This document shows, in pieces, positions 25,325-34,530 of a DNA stretch of 64,000 bases (the first letter of the stretch is position 1; each line of letters opens with the position of its first letter). The notes beneath the pieces are model-generated. The model was not told the DNA's origin. It worked only from the letters and a program-made list of their open reading frames with translations, and searched no databases. The DNA lies in contig NZ_FXZC01000005.1 of the NCBI RefSeq assembly GCF_900169275.1, positions 62,001 through 126,000 on the forward strand. Reading direction: 5' to 3'. Position numbers and translations under genes: made by a program. This DNA is from Brevibacterium casei CIP 102111 (lineage in GTDB: Bacteria; Actinomycetota; Actinomycetes; Actinomycetales; Brevibacteriaceae).

Positions 25325-26230
25325 TCAGGGGGCGGGGGTGACCGCGGTCGGCTGCGCCGATGATCGCTGCGATCGGGGCGCGGCGGGTCGGCGCCGTCGG
25401 CGCGGCAGAGCCTCGACGCGCACGAGGCCTGTGTCCTCGTCGGTGGTGACGGTGATCGGCAGGCCGTAGACCTCGGTGAGCATCTCGGCGGTGAACACCT
25501 CTTCGCAGGTCCCGACCGCGCGCGCTCGTCCCGCATCGAGGAGGATGACGTGGTCGGCGACGGCGGCGGCGTGGCCGAGGTCGTGGAGGACGACCCCGAT
25601 CGCCGTGTCGTGGTCGTCGGCGAGTTCGCGCATGAGGTCGAGGATCTCGGCCTGGTAGCGCAGGTCGAGGTGGTTGGTCGGTTCGTCGAGGAGGAGGACC
25701 CCGGTGTCCTGGGCCAGGCAGGTGGCCAGCCACACGCGCTGGAGTTCCCCGCCGGAGAGCTGGTCGACGGGACGCTCGGCCATGTGCGCGGTGCCGGTGA
25801 GGGCAAGCGCCTTGTCGATCGCCGCGTGGTCGGTCTCGGTGAGCGCGGCGAAGCGCTTGCGGTGCGGGTGCCTGCCGTAGACGACGACGTCGTGGACGCT
25901 CACCCCTGAGGGGTGCGGGCGCGACTGCGAGAGCAGGGTGACGACCGTGGCGAACTCCCGCGAGGACAGCGCCGAGGACGGTGTCGTCGACCCGCCCGCC
26001 GTGATCGAGACGGCACCTGAGTCGATGGGGTGGAGGCGGGCCAGGGACCGCAGGACGGTCGACTTGCCGCTGCCGTTGGGCCCGACGAGCGCAGTGACCC
26101 GTCCGGAGGCGATCGAGAGCGAGACGTCGTCGACGACCGTACGGCGTTCGTAGCCGAGACGGAGGCGGGCCGCGTTGAGCGTCGCCCCGTCGTGCGCATC
26201 GAGGACGGACGGCTGCGTCTGAGCTGTCAT
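25325..26230 (-). CDS. Iron-siderophore ABC transporter ATPase
   Basis: This 301-residue protein has Walker A GPNGSGKST (50-58), a Q-loop near LLSQSRPHPSG, the signature LSGGELQR (about 155-162), Walker B VLLLDEPTNHLD and the H-loop VLHDLGHA, as in FecE/FepC. ATG 26230 is preferred because the iron box lies 8 bases upstream. The C-terminal 35 residues are an Arg/Pro/Ala-rich tail not seen in the core family. First gene of the operon. Confidence 0.92.
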   Translation of the reverse strand: MTAQTQPSVLDAHDGATLNAARLRLGYERRTVVDDVSLSIASGRVTALVGPNGSGKSTVLRSLARLHPIDSGAVSITAGGSTTPSSALSSREFATVVTLLSQSRPHPSGVSVHDVVVYGRHPHRKRFAALTETDHAAIDKALALTGTAHMAERPVDQLSGGELQRVWLATCLAQDTGVLLLDEPTNHLDLRYQAEILDLMRELADDHDTAIGVVLHDLGHAAAVADHVILLDAGRARAVGTCEEVFTAEMLTEVYGLPITVTTDEDTGLVRVEALPRRRRRPAAPRSQRSSAQPTAVTPAP

Positions 26231-26237
26231 CTTCACA

Positions 26238-26256
26238 ATTGCATAGCCTAACCTAA
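26238..26256 (-). promoter_or_regulatory. DtxR/IdeR-type iron box
   Basis: The minus strand reads TTAGGTTAGGCTATGCAAT. The first 13 bases equal the consensus TTAGGTTAGGCTAACCTAA and the right half is degenerate. It lies 8 bases before the ATPase start codon, so iron-loaded repressor would shut the siderophore operon off. Confidence 0.85.
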
Positions 26257-26352
26257 GTTCCTGGGCGGCGGCGCGAATCGACCGCAATCCGCGCAGATAT
26301 GGCGAGCATCACAGGCCGTGTCCGTGCCGACTCGTACTCTGGGGCCCATACA

Positions 26353-26358
26353 TAGGAT
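26353..26358 (+). promoter_or_regulatory. Candidate -10 box (TAGGAT) of the nuclease/ATPase operon
   Basis: TAGGAT lies 24 bases before ATG 26383, leaving an about 18-nt leader that holds the ribosome binding site GAGGAGG. Confidence 0.45.
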
Positions 26359-26382
26359 GGTGACGACGTGAGGAGGGCACCG

Positions 26383-27507
26383 ATGAGATTCATCGCCACC
26401 GGAGACTGGCAGCTGGGCATGACCGCGCACTTCCTCAGCGCCGAGGCCAGGCCCCGCTTCCACCGGGCCAGGCTCGACGCGATCCGCCGGATCGGGGAGC
26501 TCGCCGAGGAGCGGGGCGCGGAGTTCGTCCTCGTCTGCGGGGACGTCTTCGAGTCGAACCAGCTCGATCGTGCGATCGTCTCCCGGACCTTCGAGGTCCT
26601 CTCAGCCTTCACCGTGCCTGTCGTCCTCCTGCCGGGCAATCACGATCCGCTCGATGCCGCGTCGATCTACGACTCCCCGGCCTTCACGTCCCGGCAGCCA
26701 GAGCACGTCCGGGTTCTCCGCGACTCCGCTCCCGTCGAGGTGGTGCCGGGCACCGAGGTCGTCGGAGCTCCGTGGTTCTCGAAGCGCCCCCTCCACGACC
26801 TCGTCGCGGCCGCCACGGATCACCTCGCAGAGGTGGCTCCCGGCCGGATCCGCATCATCGCCGGACACGGGGCGGTGAGCAGCCTCGATCCCGACCGGGA
26901 GTCAGTGGCGACGATCGACGAGGCGCATCTGCGCCGCGTCCTCGACGCGGACCGCGCGCAGTTCGTCGCCCTCGGCGACAGGCACGCGACCTTCGAGGTC
27001 GCCGAGCGCATCTGGTATCCGGGCGCGCCCGAAGTGACCTCGCGGCGCGAGGACGATCCGGGCAACGTCCTCGTCGTCGACATCGACCCACAGACCCATG
27101 CTCTCGATGTCGAGAAGGTAGCGGTGGGCCAGTGGTCGTTCGTCGTCGTCGAGGAGGACATCGACTCTGCTGAAGACGTCACCGCGCTCGAGTCCCGGCT
27201 TGCGGCGATCGCCGACAAGGACCGCACCGCGCTCTGGCTCATCCTCCGCGGCACCCTCTCGACGGCGGCCAAGGCGAGGCTCGACGAGATCCTCGACCAC
27301 GCGGGGGACCTCTTCGCCCTCGTCTCCCTGTGGGAGCGGCACACCGACGTGGCCGTCATCGCCGCCGATGAGGACTTCGCCGGTCTCGGGCTGAGCGGGT
27401 ACCTCCAGGAGTCCCTCGACGACCTCGCCGAGCGGGCCGCCGGCGACGACGCCGCCGCACAGGATGCCCTGGGCCTCCTCTACCGATTCGCGAGGAGCGG
27501 GACATGA
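26383..27507 (+). CDS. SbcD/YhaO-like metallophosphoesterase (DNA repair nuclease)
   Basis: This 374-residue protein carries the calcineurin-type phosphoesterase motifs: GDWQLGM (motif I, with Gln where most members have the His of DxH), GDVFESN, GNHDPL, AGHGAV and LGDRHATF. The DWQ and GDRH forms recur in an actinobacterial subgroup as far as I recall. It should be the Mn-dependent nuclease subunit paired with the large coiled-coil ATPase whose ATG overlaps its stop by 4 bases. ATG 26383 is chosen over GTG 26368 because GAGGAGGGCACC precedes it. The C-terminal about 100 residues would dock on the ATPase. Confidence 0.85.
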   Translation: MRFIATGDWQLGMTAHFLSAEARPRFHRARLDAIRRIGELAEERGAEFVLVCGDVFESNQLDRAIVSRTFEVLSAFTVPVVLLPGNHDPLDAASIYDSPAFTSRQPEHVRVLRDSAPVEVVPGTEVVGAPWFSKRPLHDLVAAATDHLAEVAPGRIRIIAGHGAVSSLDPDRESVATIDEAHLRRVLDADRAQFVALGDRHATFEVAERIWYPGAPEVTSRREDDPGNVLVVDIDPQTHALDVEKVAVGQWSFVVVEEDIDSAEDVTALESRLAAIADKDRTALWLILRGTLSTAAKARLDEILDHAGDLFALVSLWERHTDVAVIAADEDFAGLGLSGYLQESLDDLAERAAGDDAAAQDALGLLYRFARSGT

Positions 27508-30182
27508 GACTGCATTCGATCCGCCTGCAGAACTACCGCGGCATTGTCGATGCCACCGTCGACTTCGCCGACGGGGTGACCATCGTCGAGGGTCCCAACG
27601 AAGTGGGGAAGTCCTCGATCCACGAGGCGATCGCCCACCTGCGAGAGGACAAATCGAGTTCGAAGAAGGCGAGCGTCAAGGACACTCAGCCGATCGGCGT
27701 CGACGAAGGACCCGAGGTCTCCCTTCACCTCACGACCGGCGACATCGAGCTCAGATATGCGAAGCGGTGGCTGCGCGGACAGTACACCACTCTGGAGATC
27801 CTCCGGCCGCGCCCCGAGCAGCTGAGCGGAGACGAGGCCCACGAGCGTTTCCTCTCCGTCCTCGCCGACACCGTCGACGTCGACCTCCTCGTCGCCCTCG
27901 ATGTCGCGCAGGGCGAGAGCCTCGCCCAGGCTCCGATGGCGCAGATCAGCGCGCTCCAGTCCGCGCTCAGCGAGACCGGGGCGGAGGTCGCCGATCACGA
28001 TGCGTTCCTCGACCGGGTCGAGGAGGAGTACCTGAAGTACTTCACGAAGTCGGGCAGGCCGACGGGGGAGTACCGGGACATCGGCGCCGAGGTCACGGCG
28101 GCCCAGGAGGCCCACCGTGAGCTCACCGTGCGCAGCACGGAGATGGACGACCTCGTCGAGAGGCATGCTCGGGCCTCTGCCCGACTCGAGTCCGTGCGCG
28201 AGCAGCTGACTGCCGCAGTCGCGGACAAGGATGCCGCTGAGGAGGAGTTCGCGGCGCTGAACGCACTCAAGTCCGCGCTCACCGACGCCGAGCAGCGCGC
28301 CGAGGCGATCGCCCGCGACGTCTCGCTGGCCGAGGAAGCGCGGAAGCGACGGACTGCCCTCGTCGACGATGCCGATGCTGCGGCACAGACGGTGATCACC
28401 GCGAGCGAGCGTGCCCACGACCTCGAGACTTCGCAGGCGGAGAAGGACGAGTCCTTCGCGCAGGCACAGCGTGAGGTCACCGCTGCCCGTGAGGTGCTCG
28501 AGGCGGCTCGGGCGGAGGCCAAGCGTACGGCGCAGCGTCTCTCCCGGACACGGGCGCGCGGTGACTATGCCGACCTCCGGCGTCGCCTCGGTGAGATCCG
28601 GGTGCAGGAGGAGCGGCGGGCCACTGCTGCGGCGACGGTGCGGTCGATCGCCGTCACCGCCGCCGATGTCGACCGTCTCATCTCGCTTGAGACCGACGTG
28701 CGCATCGCCGAGAGCGCGAAGACCTCCGCTGCGGCGCAGATCGTCGCCCGCCGCCTCGGTGAGACTCCGGTCCGCATCGAGGGCGCGGAGCTCGAAGAGA
28801 CGAGTGAGACCGAGCTCGCCGTGGTCAGCGATGTGCGCATCGTCGTCGACGGGGTCGCCGACATCACCGTGCGCCCCGGCGCCTCCCCGGTCGAACTCGA
28901 CCGGGCGCTCGAGGCCGCGCAGTCGGCGCTTTCGGCAGAGCTCGAGCGCCTGCAGGTCGATTCGGTCGCTCAGGCACGGGAGCGGGCACACCGCCGCGCG
29001 GACGCCGAGGCTGAGGCAGCGGAGGCCGTATCGACGCTGACAGCCCTGCTCGGAGCGGACGGGCGCGAGGACCTCGAAGCGGCGTTCGCGCGGGCCGAGG
29101 CGCTCATCGCCGGCAGCGGAGACGACCGGGAGTCCGGTGACGAAGCATCGGGCAACGAAGAGTCGGCGGACGGCGCGCGGACGGACGGCGCGGGCAACGA
29201 CGACGATTCTGCTGAGACGGTCGCCGATCTCGAAACGGCTCTTGCCGACGCTGACACGGCCGTCGATGATGCCCAGGCGCACATGGACGAGGCGACTGCG
29301 CGACTCGAGACCGCGCGAGCGAACCGCGACGACGCTCGCGTCGAGACCGTCCGCGCGCAGACCACCCTGCAGGAGGCGCGGACGCAGGCCGAACGTCTGG
29401 AGAAGGCGCTCGCCGAGGCCAGGGCGGCAGAGTCGGACGAAGCGCTCGGGTCGGCGGTGAGTGCCGCGACCGAACAGGCACGTGCTGCCGAGGCGCGAGT
29501 GGCCGAGGCCCGGTCCGCCTATGACGCCGCCGATCCGCAGACGCTGGAGATGAAGGTCAACAACGTCCGGCAGCTCGTCGTGAGCAAGGAGGCGCAGCGG
29601 GAGAAGGAACGGCAGGAGGTCGATCGACTCACCGCGCTCATTGACGACCGGGCCGGTGAGGGCATCTACGAGAAGCTCACGAGCGCCGAGGAAGCACTCG
29701 AGACAGCGCAGAGGAGACGAGCTCGTCTCGAGCGCAGTGCGCGGGCGATCGATCTGCTCCGCTCGACGGTGCTCGCGCATCGCGATGAGGCCCAACGGAA
29801 GTACGTCGCGCCGTTCAAGGCGCAGATCGAGCGTCTCGGGCGACCGATCTTCGGTCCCGATCTCTCGGTCGAGGTGTCCGAGGATCTCGCGATAGCCTCA
29901 CGGACACTCGACGGGACAACGGTGCCGTTCGAATCGCTCTCGGGCGGAACTCGGGAGCAGTTGGCCCTCATCGGTCGGCTCGCCGTCGCCGCCCTCGTCG
30001 ACCCGTCGGCGGGTGCCCCGGTCATCCTCGACGATGCCTTCGGCTTCGCCGACCCCGAGCGCTTGGTCGCCCTCAACGTCGTTCTCGGCACCATCGGCGA
30101 GTCCGCGCAGGTCATCCTGCTCACCTGTCAGCCCGAGCGCTTCGCCTCCGTCGGCGGTGCGACCACCGTGAGCTTGGGATAG
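27504..30182 (+). CDS. SbcC/YhaN-like coiled-coil ATPase
   Basis: This 892-residue ABC/SMC-type ATPase has Walker A GPNEVGKSS at 30-38, an ABC signature LSGGTREQLALI at about 812-823 and Walker B VILDDAFGFADPER near 840. The two ATP lobes are separated by long Ala/Glu/Arg coiled coils. In the middle is a small beta-rich module (RIEGAELEETSETELAVVSDVRI in outline, about 425-465), and at about 534-575 a low-complexity Asp/Glu/Gly/Ser linker. The only cysteine is near the C-terminus, so there is no CxxC zinc hook, which separates it from true SbcC/Rad50. With the upstream phosphoesterase it forms a two-subunit DNA-end processing complex (family knowledge). Confidence 0.88.
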   Translation: MRLHSIRLQNYRGIVDATVDFADGVTIVEGPNEVGKSSIHEAIAHLREDKSSSKKASVKDTQPIGVDEGPEVSLHLTTGDIELRYAKRWLRGQYTTLEILRPRPEQLSGDEAHERFLSVLADTVDVDLLVALDVAQGESLAQAPMAQISALQSALSETGAEVADHDAFLDRVEEEYLKYFTKSGRPTGEYRDIGAEVTAAQEAHRELTVRSTEMDDLVERHARASARLESVREQLTAAVADKDAAEEEFAALNALKSALTDAEQRAEAIARDVSLAEEARKRRTALVDDADAAAQTVITASERAHDLETSQAEKDESFAQAQREVTAAREVLEAARAEAKRTAQRLSRTRARGDYADLRRRLGEIRVQEERRATAAATVRSIAVTAADVDRLISLETDVRIAESAKTSAAAQIVARRLGETPVRIEGAELEETSETELAVVSDVRIVVDGVADITVRPGASPVELDRALEAAQSALSAELERLQVDSVAQARERAHRRADAEAEAAEAVSTLTALLGADGREDLEAAFARAEALIAGSGDDRESGDEASGNEESADGARTDGAGNDDDSAETVADLETALADADTAVDDAQAHMDEATARLETARANRDDARVETVRAQTTLQEARTQAERLEKALAEARAAESDEALGSAVSAATEQARAAEARVAEARSAYDAADPQTLEMKVNNVRQLVVSKEAQREKERQEVDRLTALIDDRAGEGIYEKLTSAEEALETAQRRRARLERSARAIDLLRSTVLAHRDEAQRKYVAPFKAQIERLGRPIFGPDLSVEVSEDLAIASRTLDGTTVPFESLSGGTREQLALIGRLAVAALVDPSAGAPVILDDAFGFADPERLVALNVVLGTIGESAQVILLTCQPERFASVGGATTVSLG

Positions 30183-30199
30183 CTGAAGGGAGTCAGGAA

Positions 30200-31378
30200 A
30201 TGTCCCTGCGTTCGGCAACGGATACGAGCCGCCAGAAGGAAGACAATAGATTCGACCGTCCTCGACGCGGATTCCTTAAAGATTTTGCATTGATCCTCAT
30301 CGCTATTTCGATTGTAACACTTTCAATTACGTCAATACCGCCGTTTCTGTACTCCGTCTTTTCCGGCAAATTCTTCCTCGCAACTCTGTTCGACTGGAAC
30401 GTGTTTATTTCCAGCCCTTTTAGGGCTGAAGGCGACGGATTTCAAGGAGTCTCTGCCGTAGTCCTTGCCGCTGGTTTAACATTATTTGCTGTGGCGGTGA
30501 AGCAATCCGAGAGGCAACTCCAAGGCGAAGTGCTGGAGACGGAGAGTATTACTAAATGTGCACGAGTGATTAACTCGTGCTTTTCTTTCTTTTTTCTGTT
30601 GCAATTGCTGGCAGTGTTAATGCTTAAAATTCTCGGCGCGTCGTTTGAGGTTAATCCTAATTCGTTGATTGTGGGTATTTTTGGATTTCTAGTTTCCGCG
30701 GCGGTGGCGAGCTTGTTGAGCGCAGGACGCGCCCGGGTTAGGGACTCGCTGGTATACAACAAGAACTATAGAAGCGAGCTGGTGGCAATGGAGGCCGGAA
30801 GGAAATCGGTGTATCGTGCCAGCAACCCATATCCCGCGGTAGTCGGTCAGATCCTAATTTCCACCGCCGTGGTCGGGTCTATTGCAGTGATGGCCGGTGT
30901 CCCGGTTTATGCAGTGCTGGTTGGGGCTATCTTAACTGTTACTTACGGCGCTTTTTCTTTATGTCTGTTTGTTCGAAATGGGATATCGAAGTGGTCAACT
31001 TCCACCTTTTCAAAGTTGAATCGAGGAAACTTCTATTTTTTAAGTGTGCTGTTGTGGTTGGCCACCGTTTTGACGCCTGCTGTGATTGTATCCGAACTTT
31101 CTTTAAACTTAGGTTCTTATAGCAAGTCCAGCGCAGCGACGGCTGTTACCGTTATGGTAATTGTCATTCTATCGGCTTCGGCGATTTACATTAGGAGGTC
31201 TGGTCGGTTCGGTGACCTCGTTTACGCGCGACAGGGTAGACAGATCTCCGAAGCTATCGTTGGGCTAGACAAAGCCATTGGTGGCCAGAGAAACTGGTTG
31301 AGTCCAGTCGGCGGCGGTCGAGTTTGTGAGTTGGATCGCAAGCGGCTAAGCACTACGAAGGTTTGGCGATCATGTTGA
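30200..31378 (+). CDS. Unknown eight-segment membrane protein on a low-GC insert
   Basis: Not recognised. The 392-residue product has a 25-residue basic lead and about eight hydrophobic segments (approximately 28-50, 84-101, 126-147, 155-176, 213-233, 236-256, 278-300, 312-332), with a soluble C-terminal tail of 60 residues. Base composition drops sharply compared with both neighbours, with many A/T-ending codons, so it was acquired separately. It starts 17 bases after the SbcC-like gene with TCAGGAAATG as weak ribosome binding site and could be read from the same transcript. No transposase or integrase lies next to it. The extra low-GC stretch ends near 31456. Confidence 0.7.
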   Translation: MSLRSATDTSRQKEDNRFDRPRRGFLKDFALILIAISIVTLSITSIPPFLYSVFSGKFFLATLFDWNVFISSPFRAEGDGFQGVSAVVLAAGLTLFAVAVKQSERQLQGEVLETESITKCARVINSCFSFFFLLQLLAVLMLKILGASFEVNPNSLIVGIFGFLVSAAVASLLSAGRARVRDSLVYNKNYRSELVAMEAGRKSVYRASNPYPAVVGQILISTAVVGSIAVMAGVPVYAVLVGAILTVTYGAFSLCLFVRNGISKWSTSTFSKLNRGNFYFLSVLLWLATVLTPAVIVSELSLNLGSYSKSSAATAVTVMVIVILSASAIYIRRSGRFGDLVYARQGRQISEAIVGLDKAIGGQRNWLSPVGGGRVCELDRKRLSTTKVWRSC

Positions 31379-31456
31379 TATCGACCTTACCCTCAAGCGC
31401 TTGCTAACCGTTGTTGATAGTTTTGATAATTGTATGTGACTTGGTGTCTGGGCTAT

Positions 31457-33181
31457 TCACCCGAGTTTGTTCCGCGCCGCTGCGGCGGCCTCCGCCGCCT
31501 CCGCGCGGATCGTGCGGCGTAGGATCTTGCCCGAACTCGTCTTCGGCAACTCGTCGATGAACGCCACCTGGTGGGGTGCCTTGAAGGAGGCGAGCCGCTC
31601 GCGGCAGTAGGCGATGATCTCCTCGGCGGTCGCCTCGGCGCCGGGTTGCAGGGTGACGAATGCGGCGACGTCCTCCCCGCGATACTCGTCGGGGATCCCG
31701 ACGACCGCAGCCTCCTGGACGGCCGGATGGGTATAGAGGACATCCTCGACCTCACGCGGCCACACCTTGTAGCCCGAGGCGTTGATCATGTCCTTCTTCC
31801 GGTCGACGATGAAGAGCCAGCCGTGCTCGTTCATGTATCCGACGTCGCCGGTGCGCAGCTCGCCGCCGGGCAGGTTCTCGTCGGTGGCCGCAGGATTGTT
31901 GATGTATTCCGACACGACCTCCGGACCCGAGATCGCGACCTCACCGACCTCCCCGGGGCCGACTGGGTTGCCGAAGTCATCGAGGATGCGGATCATCGTG
32001 TCCGGCTGGGGCAGACCGCACGAGAGGTTCCCGCTGTCGGGATCGACAGGAGCCTGCAGACCCGCAGGCACAGCGGCCGCCTGACCGACCGTCTCCGTGA
32101 GGCCGTACCCCTGACCGATGGCGACCCCGAATCTCTCCTCGAACTTCCGCACGAGCCCCTCAGGCAGGGGCGCGCCGCCGGACATCACACGCTTGAACGA
32201 AGCGAAGTGGTCCGGTGTGACCGCCGGGTGGGCGAGCATCGCCGTGAACACCGTGGCGGGCCCGGCCATGTACGTCGGCCGTTCATTGACGAGCAGGTCG
32301 AGGAACGACGAGGGCTCGAACCGATAGTTGGGGATGAGCCTCGCGCCCCCTGAGACGCCGGCGATGAAGAGGCAGATGAACCCGGTGATGTGGAAGACCG
32401 GGGCGAGGGTGAGGTAGCCGTCGCCGGGCTCGAAGAGCGGATTGCGAACGTTGTAGCGCGAGTTGCTCGACACCGACGCGTGCGACCCCGACGCCCCCTT
32501 CGACCGACCCGAGGTGCCCGAGGTGTAGACGACGATCGACTCGTCCTCCGGAGCCGGATCAGCGGGGATGACGCCGGTGGCGAGATGCGTTTCGACGACC
32601 GCCTGGAAATCGGGGCCGCCGAGGTCGTCGCCGGCCTCCGGATCCCCGCTCACCCCAGGCGTTCCAGGAAGTCCGTCGAACATTCCGAAGATCGACTCCG
32701 GGCCGGTGACCTGGTAGCCGCGGTCGTCGGCGAGGACGACCGTGGGGATCGACTCCGCATACGGCTTCACCCGATCGAGGTAGGCCGCCTTCGAGACGAC
32801 GAGGGCCTGGATATCGGCATCGGCGAAGACGTGCTCGAGCTCCCCGCGGTACATCGGGTTGAGGGGAACGACGACACCGCCGGCCTTCCAGATCCCGTAG
32901 GTCGCGATCATGAACGCCGGCGTGTTCTGGTCGTAGATCCCGACCCGGTCCCCGCGCCCGATGCCCTGCTCGGACAGATACGCGGCGAACGCCGTCGAGT
33001 CCCGATCGAAGTCGTTCCATGTCGGCTCGTAGCCGTAGTAGCTCACCGCGGTCTTCTCGCCGCGGGCGGCGACGGTCGCCGCGAGGTCTCGCAAAGGTGT
33101 CGAGGTCTCCAGGGTGTGGGGTATCGGGGCGATGTCGCCCCACGTCTGCAGCCACGGGCGGGCGTCGAACCATGAGCTCAT
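31457..33181 (-). CDS. AMP-forming acyl-CoA synthetase
   Basis: This 574-residue enzyme of the ANL superfamily activates a carboxylic acid to its CoA thioester with ATP. It has the P-loop YTSGTSGRSKG (about 216-226), GQGYGLTETVGQ, the Asp of TGDVGYM and RKKDMINASGYKVWPREVE, and the C-terminal catalytic lysine in SSGKILRR. Chain-length preference cannot be told. The start has GGAGGAAGTGACGCA upstream. Its promoter region carries an 18-bp palindrome that is shared with the acyl-CoA dehydrogenase gene upstream, so the two are one regulon. Confidence 0.92.
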   Translation of the reverse strand: MSSWFDARPWLQTWGDIAPIPHTLETSTPLRDLAATVAARGEKTAVSYYGYEPTWNDFDRDSTAFAAYLSEQGIGRGDRVGIYDQNTPAFMIATYGIWKAGGVVVPLNPMYRGELEHVFADADIQALVVSKAAYLDRVKPYAESIPTVVLADDRGYQVTGPESIFGMFDGLPGTPGVSGDPEAGDDLGGPDFQAVVETHLATGVIPADPAPEDESIVVYTSGTSGRSKGASGSHASVSSNSRYNVRNPLFEPGDGYLTLAPVFHITGFICLFIAGVSGGARLIPNYRFEPSSFLDLLVNERPTYMAGPATVFTAMLAHPAVTPDHFASFKRVMSGGAPLPEGLVRKFEERFGVAIGQGYGLTETVGQAAAVPAGLQAPVDPDSGNLSCGLPQPDTMIRILDDFGNPVGPGEVGEVAISGPEVVSEYINNPAATDENLPGGELRTGDVGYMNEHGWLFIVDRKKDMINASGYKVWPREVEDVLYTHPAVQEAAVVGIPDEYRGEDVAAFVTLQPGAEATAEEIIAYCRERLASFKAPHQVAFIDELPKTSSGKILRRTIRAEAAEAAAAARNKLG

Positions 33182-33245
33182 TGCGTCACTTCCTCCAGCG
33201 TCGTCGGTGGGGGTGCGTCGTCGGGAAGTCTGCGCTGACCCTCCG

Positions 33246-33263
33246 AGTGAACATTCGTTCAGT
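33246..33263. promoter_or_regulatory. Operator palindrome upstream of the acyl-CoA synthetase (copy 1)
   Basis: AGTGAACATTCGTTCAGT is an imperfect palindrome with TGAAC/GTTCA arms. A sequence nearly the same lies at 34531-34548 before the acyl-CoA dehydrogenase gene. TetR-type fatty-acid regulators bind sites of this look. Confidence 0.7.
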
Positions 33264-33295
33264 GGTTCTCACCCTATTCACCCGGGGCGAGGGAG

Positions 33296-34462
33296 TCAAC
33301 GGTGTCGGTGCCGCTGAGCGATGTCGCGCCCGATGAGCTCCTTCATCACCTCATTGGCGCCGCCGAAGATCGCCTGGATCCGGTTGTCCTTGAAGGCGCG
33401 GGCGATGGGGTATTCGAGCATGTAGCCGTAGCCTCCGAAGAGCTGCAGGCATCGGTCGATGACCTCGATCGAGAGGTCGGAGCCGAGGTACTTCGCCTTC
33501 GCCGCATCGACCGCGGTGAGCTCGCCGGCGTTGAGGGCGAGTGCGCAGCGATCGACGAAGGCTTCGAGGGCGTCGACGCGGGTCTCGAGCTCGGCGAGTT
33601 CGAACCGGGTGTTCTGGAAGTCGCCGATCGTCTGCCCGAAGGCCGGGCGCGAGAAGACGTACTCGCCGGTCCATTCGAGGGCCGCGCGTGCCGTGGCGAG
33701 CGTTCCCGACCCGATGAGGAGGCGCTCGGTGGGCAGGTTGACCATGAGGTGGACGAAGCCCCCGTCGAGCTCCCCGAGCAGTTCATCGGCGGGGACACGG
33801 ACATCGGTGAAGGAGAGCTCCGCGGTGTCCTGGGCCTCGAGGCCGAGCTTCGCCAGCTTGCGTCCGCGCTCGAATCCCTGGGTGTCGGCGTCGACGATGA
33901 ACAGCGAAGTCCCGCGCGCGGCCTTGACGTCGGGGTTCGTGCGAGCGACGACGATGACGAAGTCGGCGTGGTGGCCGTTGGTGATGAACGTCTTCGCGCC
34001 GTTGATCACCCATTCGTCACCGTCGCGGACCGCCTTCGTCGTGATCCCCTGGAGGTCGGAGCCGGCGCCAGGCTCGGTCATCGCGATCGCCCCGATCATC
34101 GCCCCCGAGGCCAGACCGGTGAGGTACTTCTCCTTCTGGGCCTGCGTCCCGAAGGCCATGAGGTAGCCGGGGACGATGCCGTCGGAGACGCCCCATCCGC
34201 CGGTCACCCCGCCGACGCCTCGGCGGGCGATCTCCTCGGACCGAACCATCTCGAACCGGAAGTCCGCTACTCCGGCACCCCCGAACTCCTCGGGGATGGC
34301 CAGGCCGATGACGCCCGCCTCGGCGGCCTTGACCCACATCCCACGATCGACGAGGTGGTTCTCCTCCCACTCCTCGACGTGGGGGACGACCTCACGGTCG
34401 AGGAAAGCCGCGACGGTCGCGCGGAAGGCTTCGTGGTCGTCGTCGTACAGGTTCCGCTTCAC
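33296..34462 (-). CDS. Acyl-CoA dehydrogenase
   Basis: This 388-residue flavoenzyme catalyses alpha,beta-dehydrogenation of an acyl-CoA. Signatures are AIAMTEPGAGSDLQGI (FAD/substrate), WVINGAKTFITNG and the C-terminal LQLFGGYGYMLEYPIARAFKDNRI, where the Glu of LEYP is the likely catalytic base. The start is GTG 34462 with CGGAGGAC upstream. A copy of the shared operator lies 69 bases before the start. With the synthetase downstream it gives the first two steps of a beta-oxidation-like route; hydratase and thiolase genes are not in the window. Confidence 0.93.
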   Translation of the reverse strand: MKRNLYDDDHEAFRATVAAFLDREVVPHVEEWEENHLVDRGMWVKAAEAGVIGLAIPEEFGGAGVADFRFEMVRSEEIARRGVGGVTGGWGVSDGIVPGYLMAFGTQAQKEKYLTGLASGAMIGAIAMTEPGAGSDLQGITTKAVRDGDEWVINGAKTFITNGHHADFVIVVARTNPDVKAARGTSLFIVDADTQGFERGRKLAKLGLEAQDTAELSFTDVRVPADELLGELDGGFVHLMVNLPTERLLIGSGTLATARAALEWTGEYVFSRPAFGQTIGDFQNTRFELAELETRVDALEAFVDRCALALNAGELTAVDAAKAKYLGSDLSIEVIDRCLQLFGGYGYMLEYPIARAFKDNRIQAIFGGANEVMKELIGRDIAQRHRHR

Positions 34463-34530
34463 TGAGTCCGTCCTCCGAGGGTGCCGGATCGCAGGCCTTC
34501 GGCATCCTCGCCGAGGCGGTGACCGCGATC

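Noticed and set aside
26345-26360. CATAGGATG before the SbcD-like gene as a third fucose operator
   Set aside because: The arms do not pair (ATACAT versus ATGGTG). It is better explained as a -10 box TAGGAT.
27504-30182. True SbcC/Rad50 with zinc hook
   Set aside because: The only cysteine is near the C-terminus (LLTCQPE); no CxxC in the coiled-coil apex.
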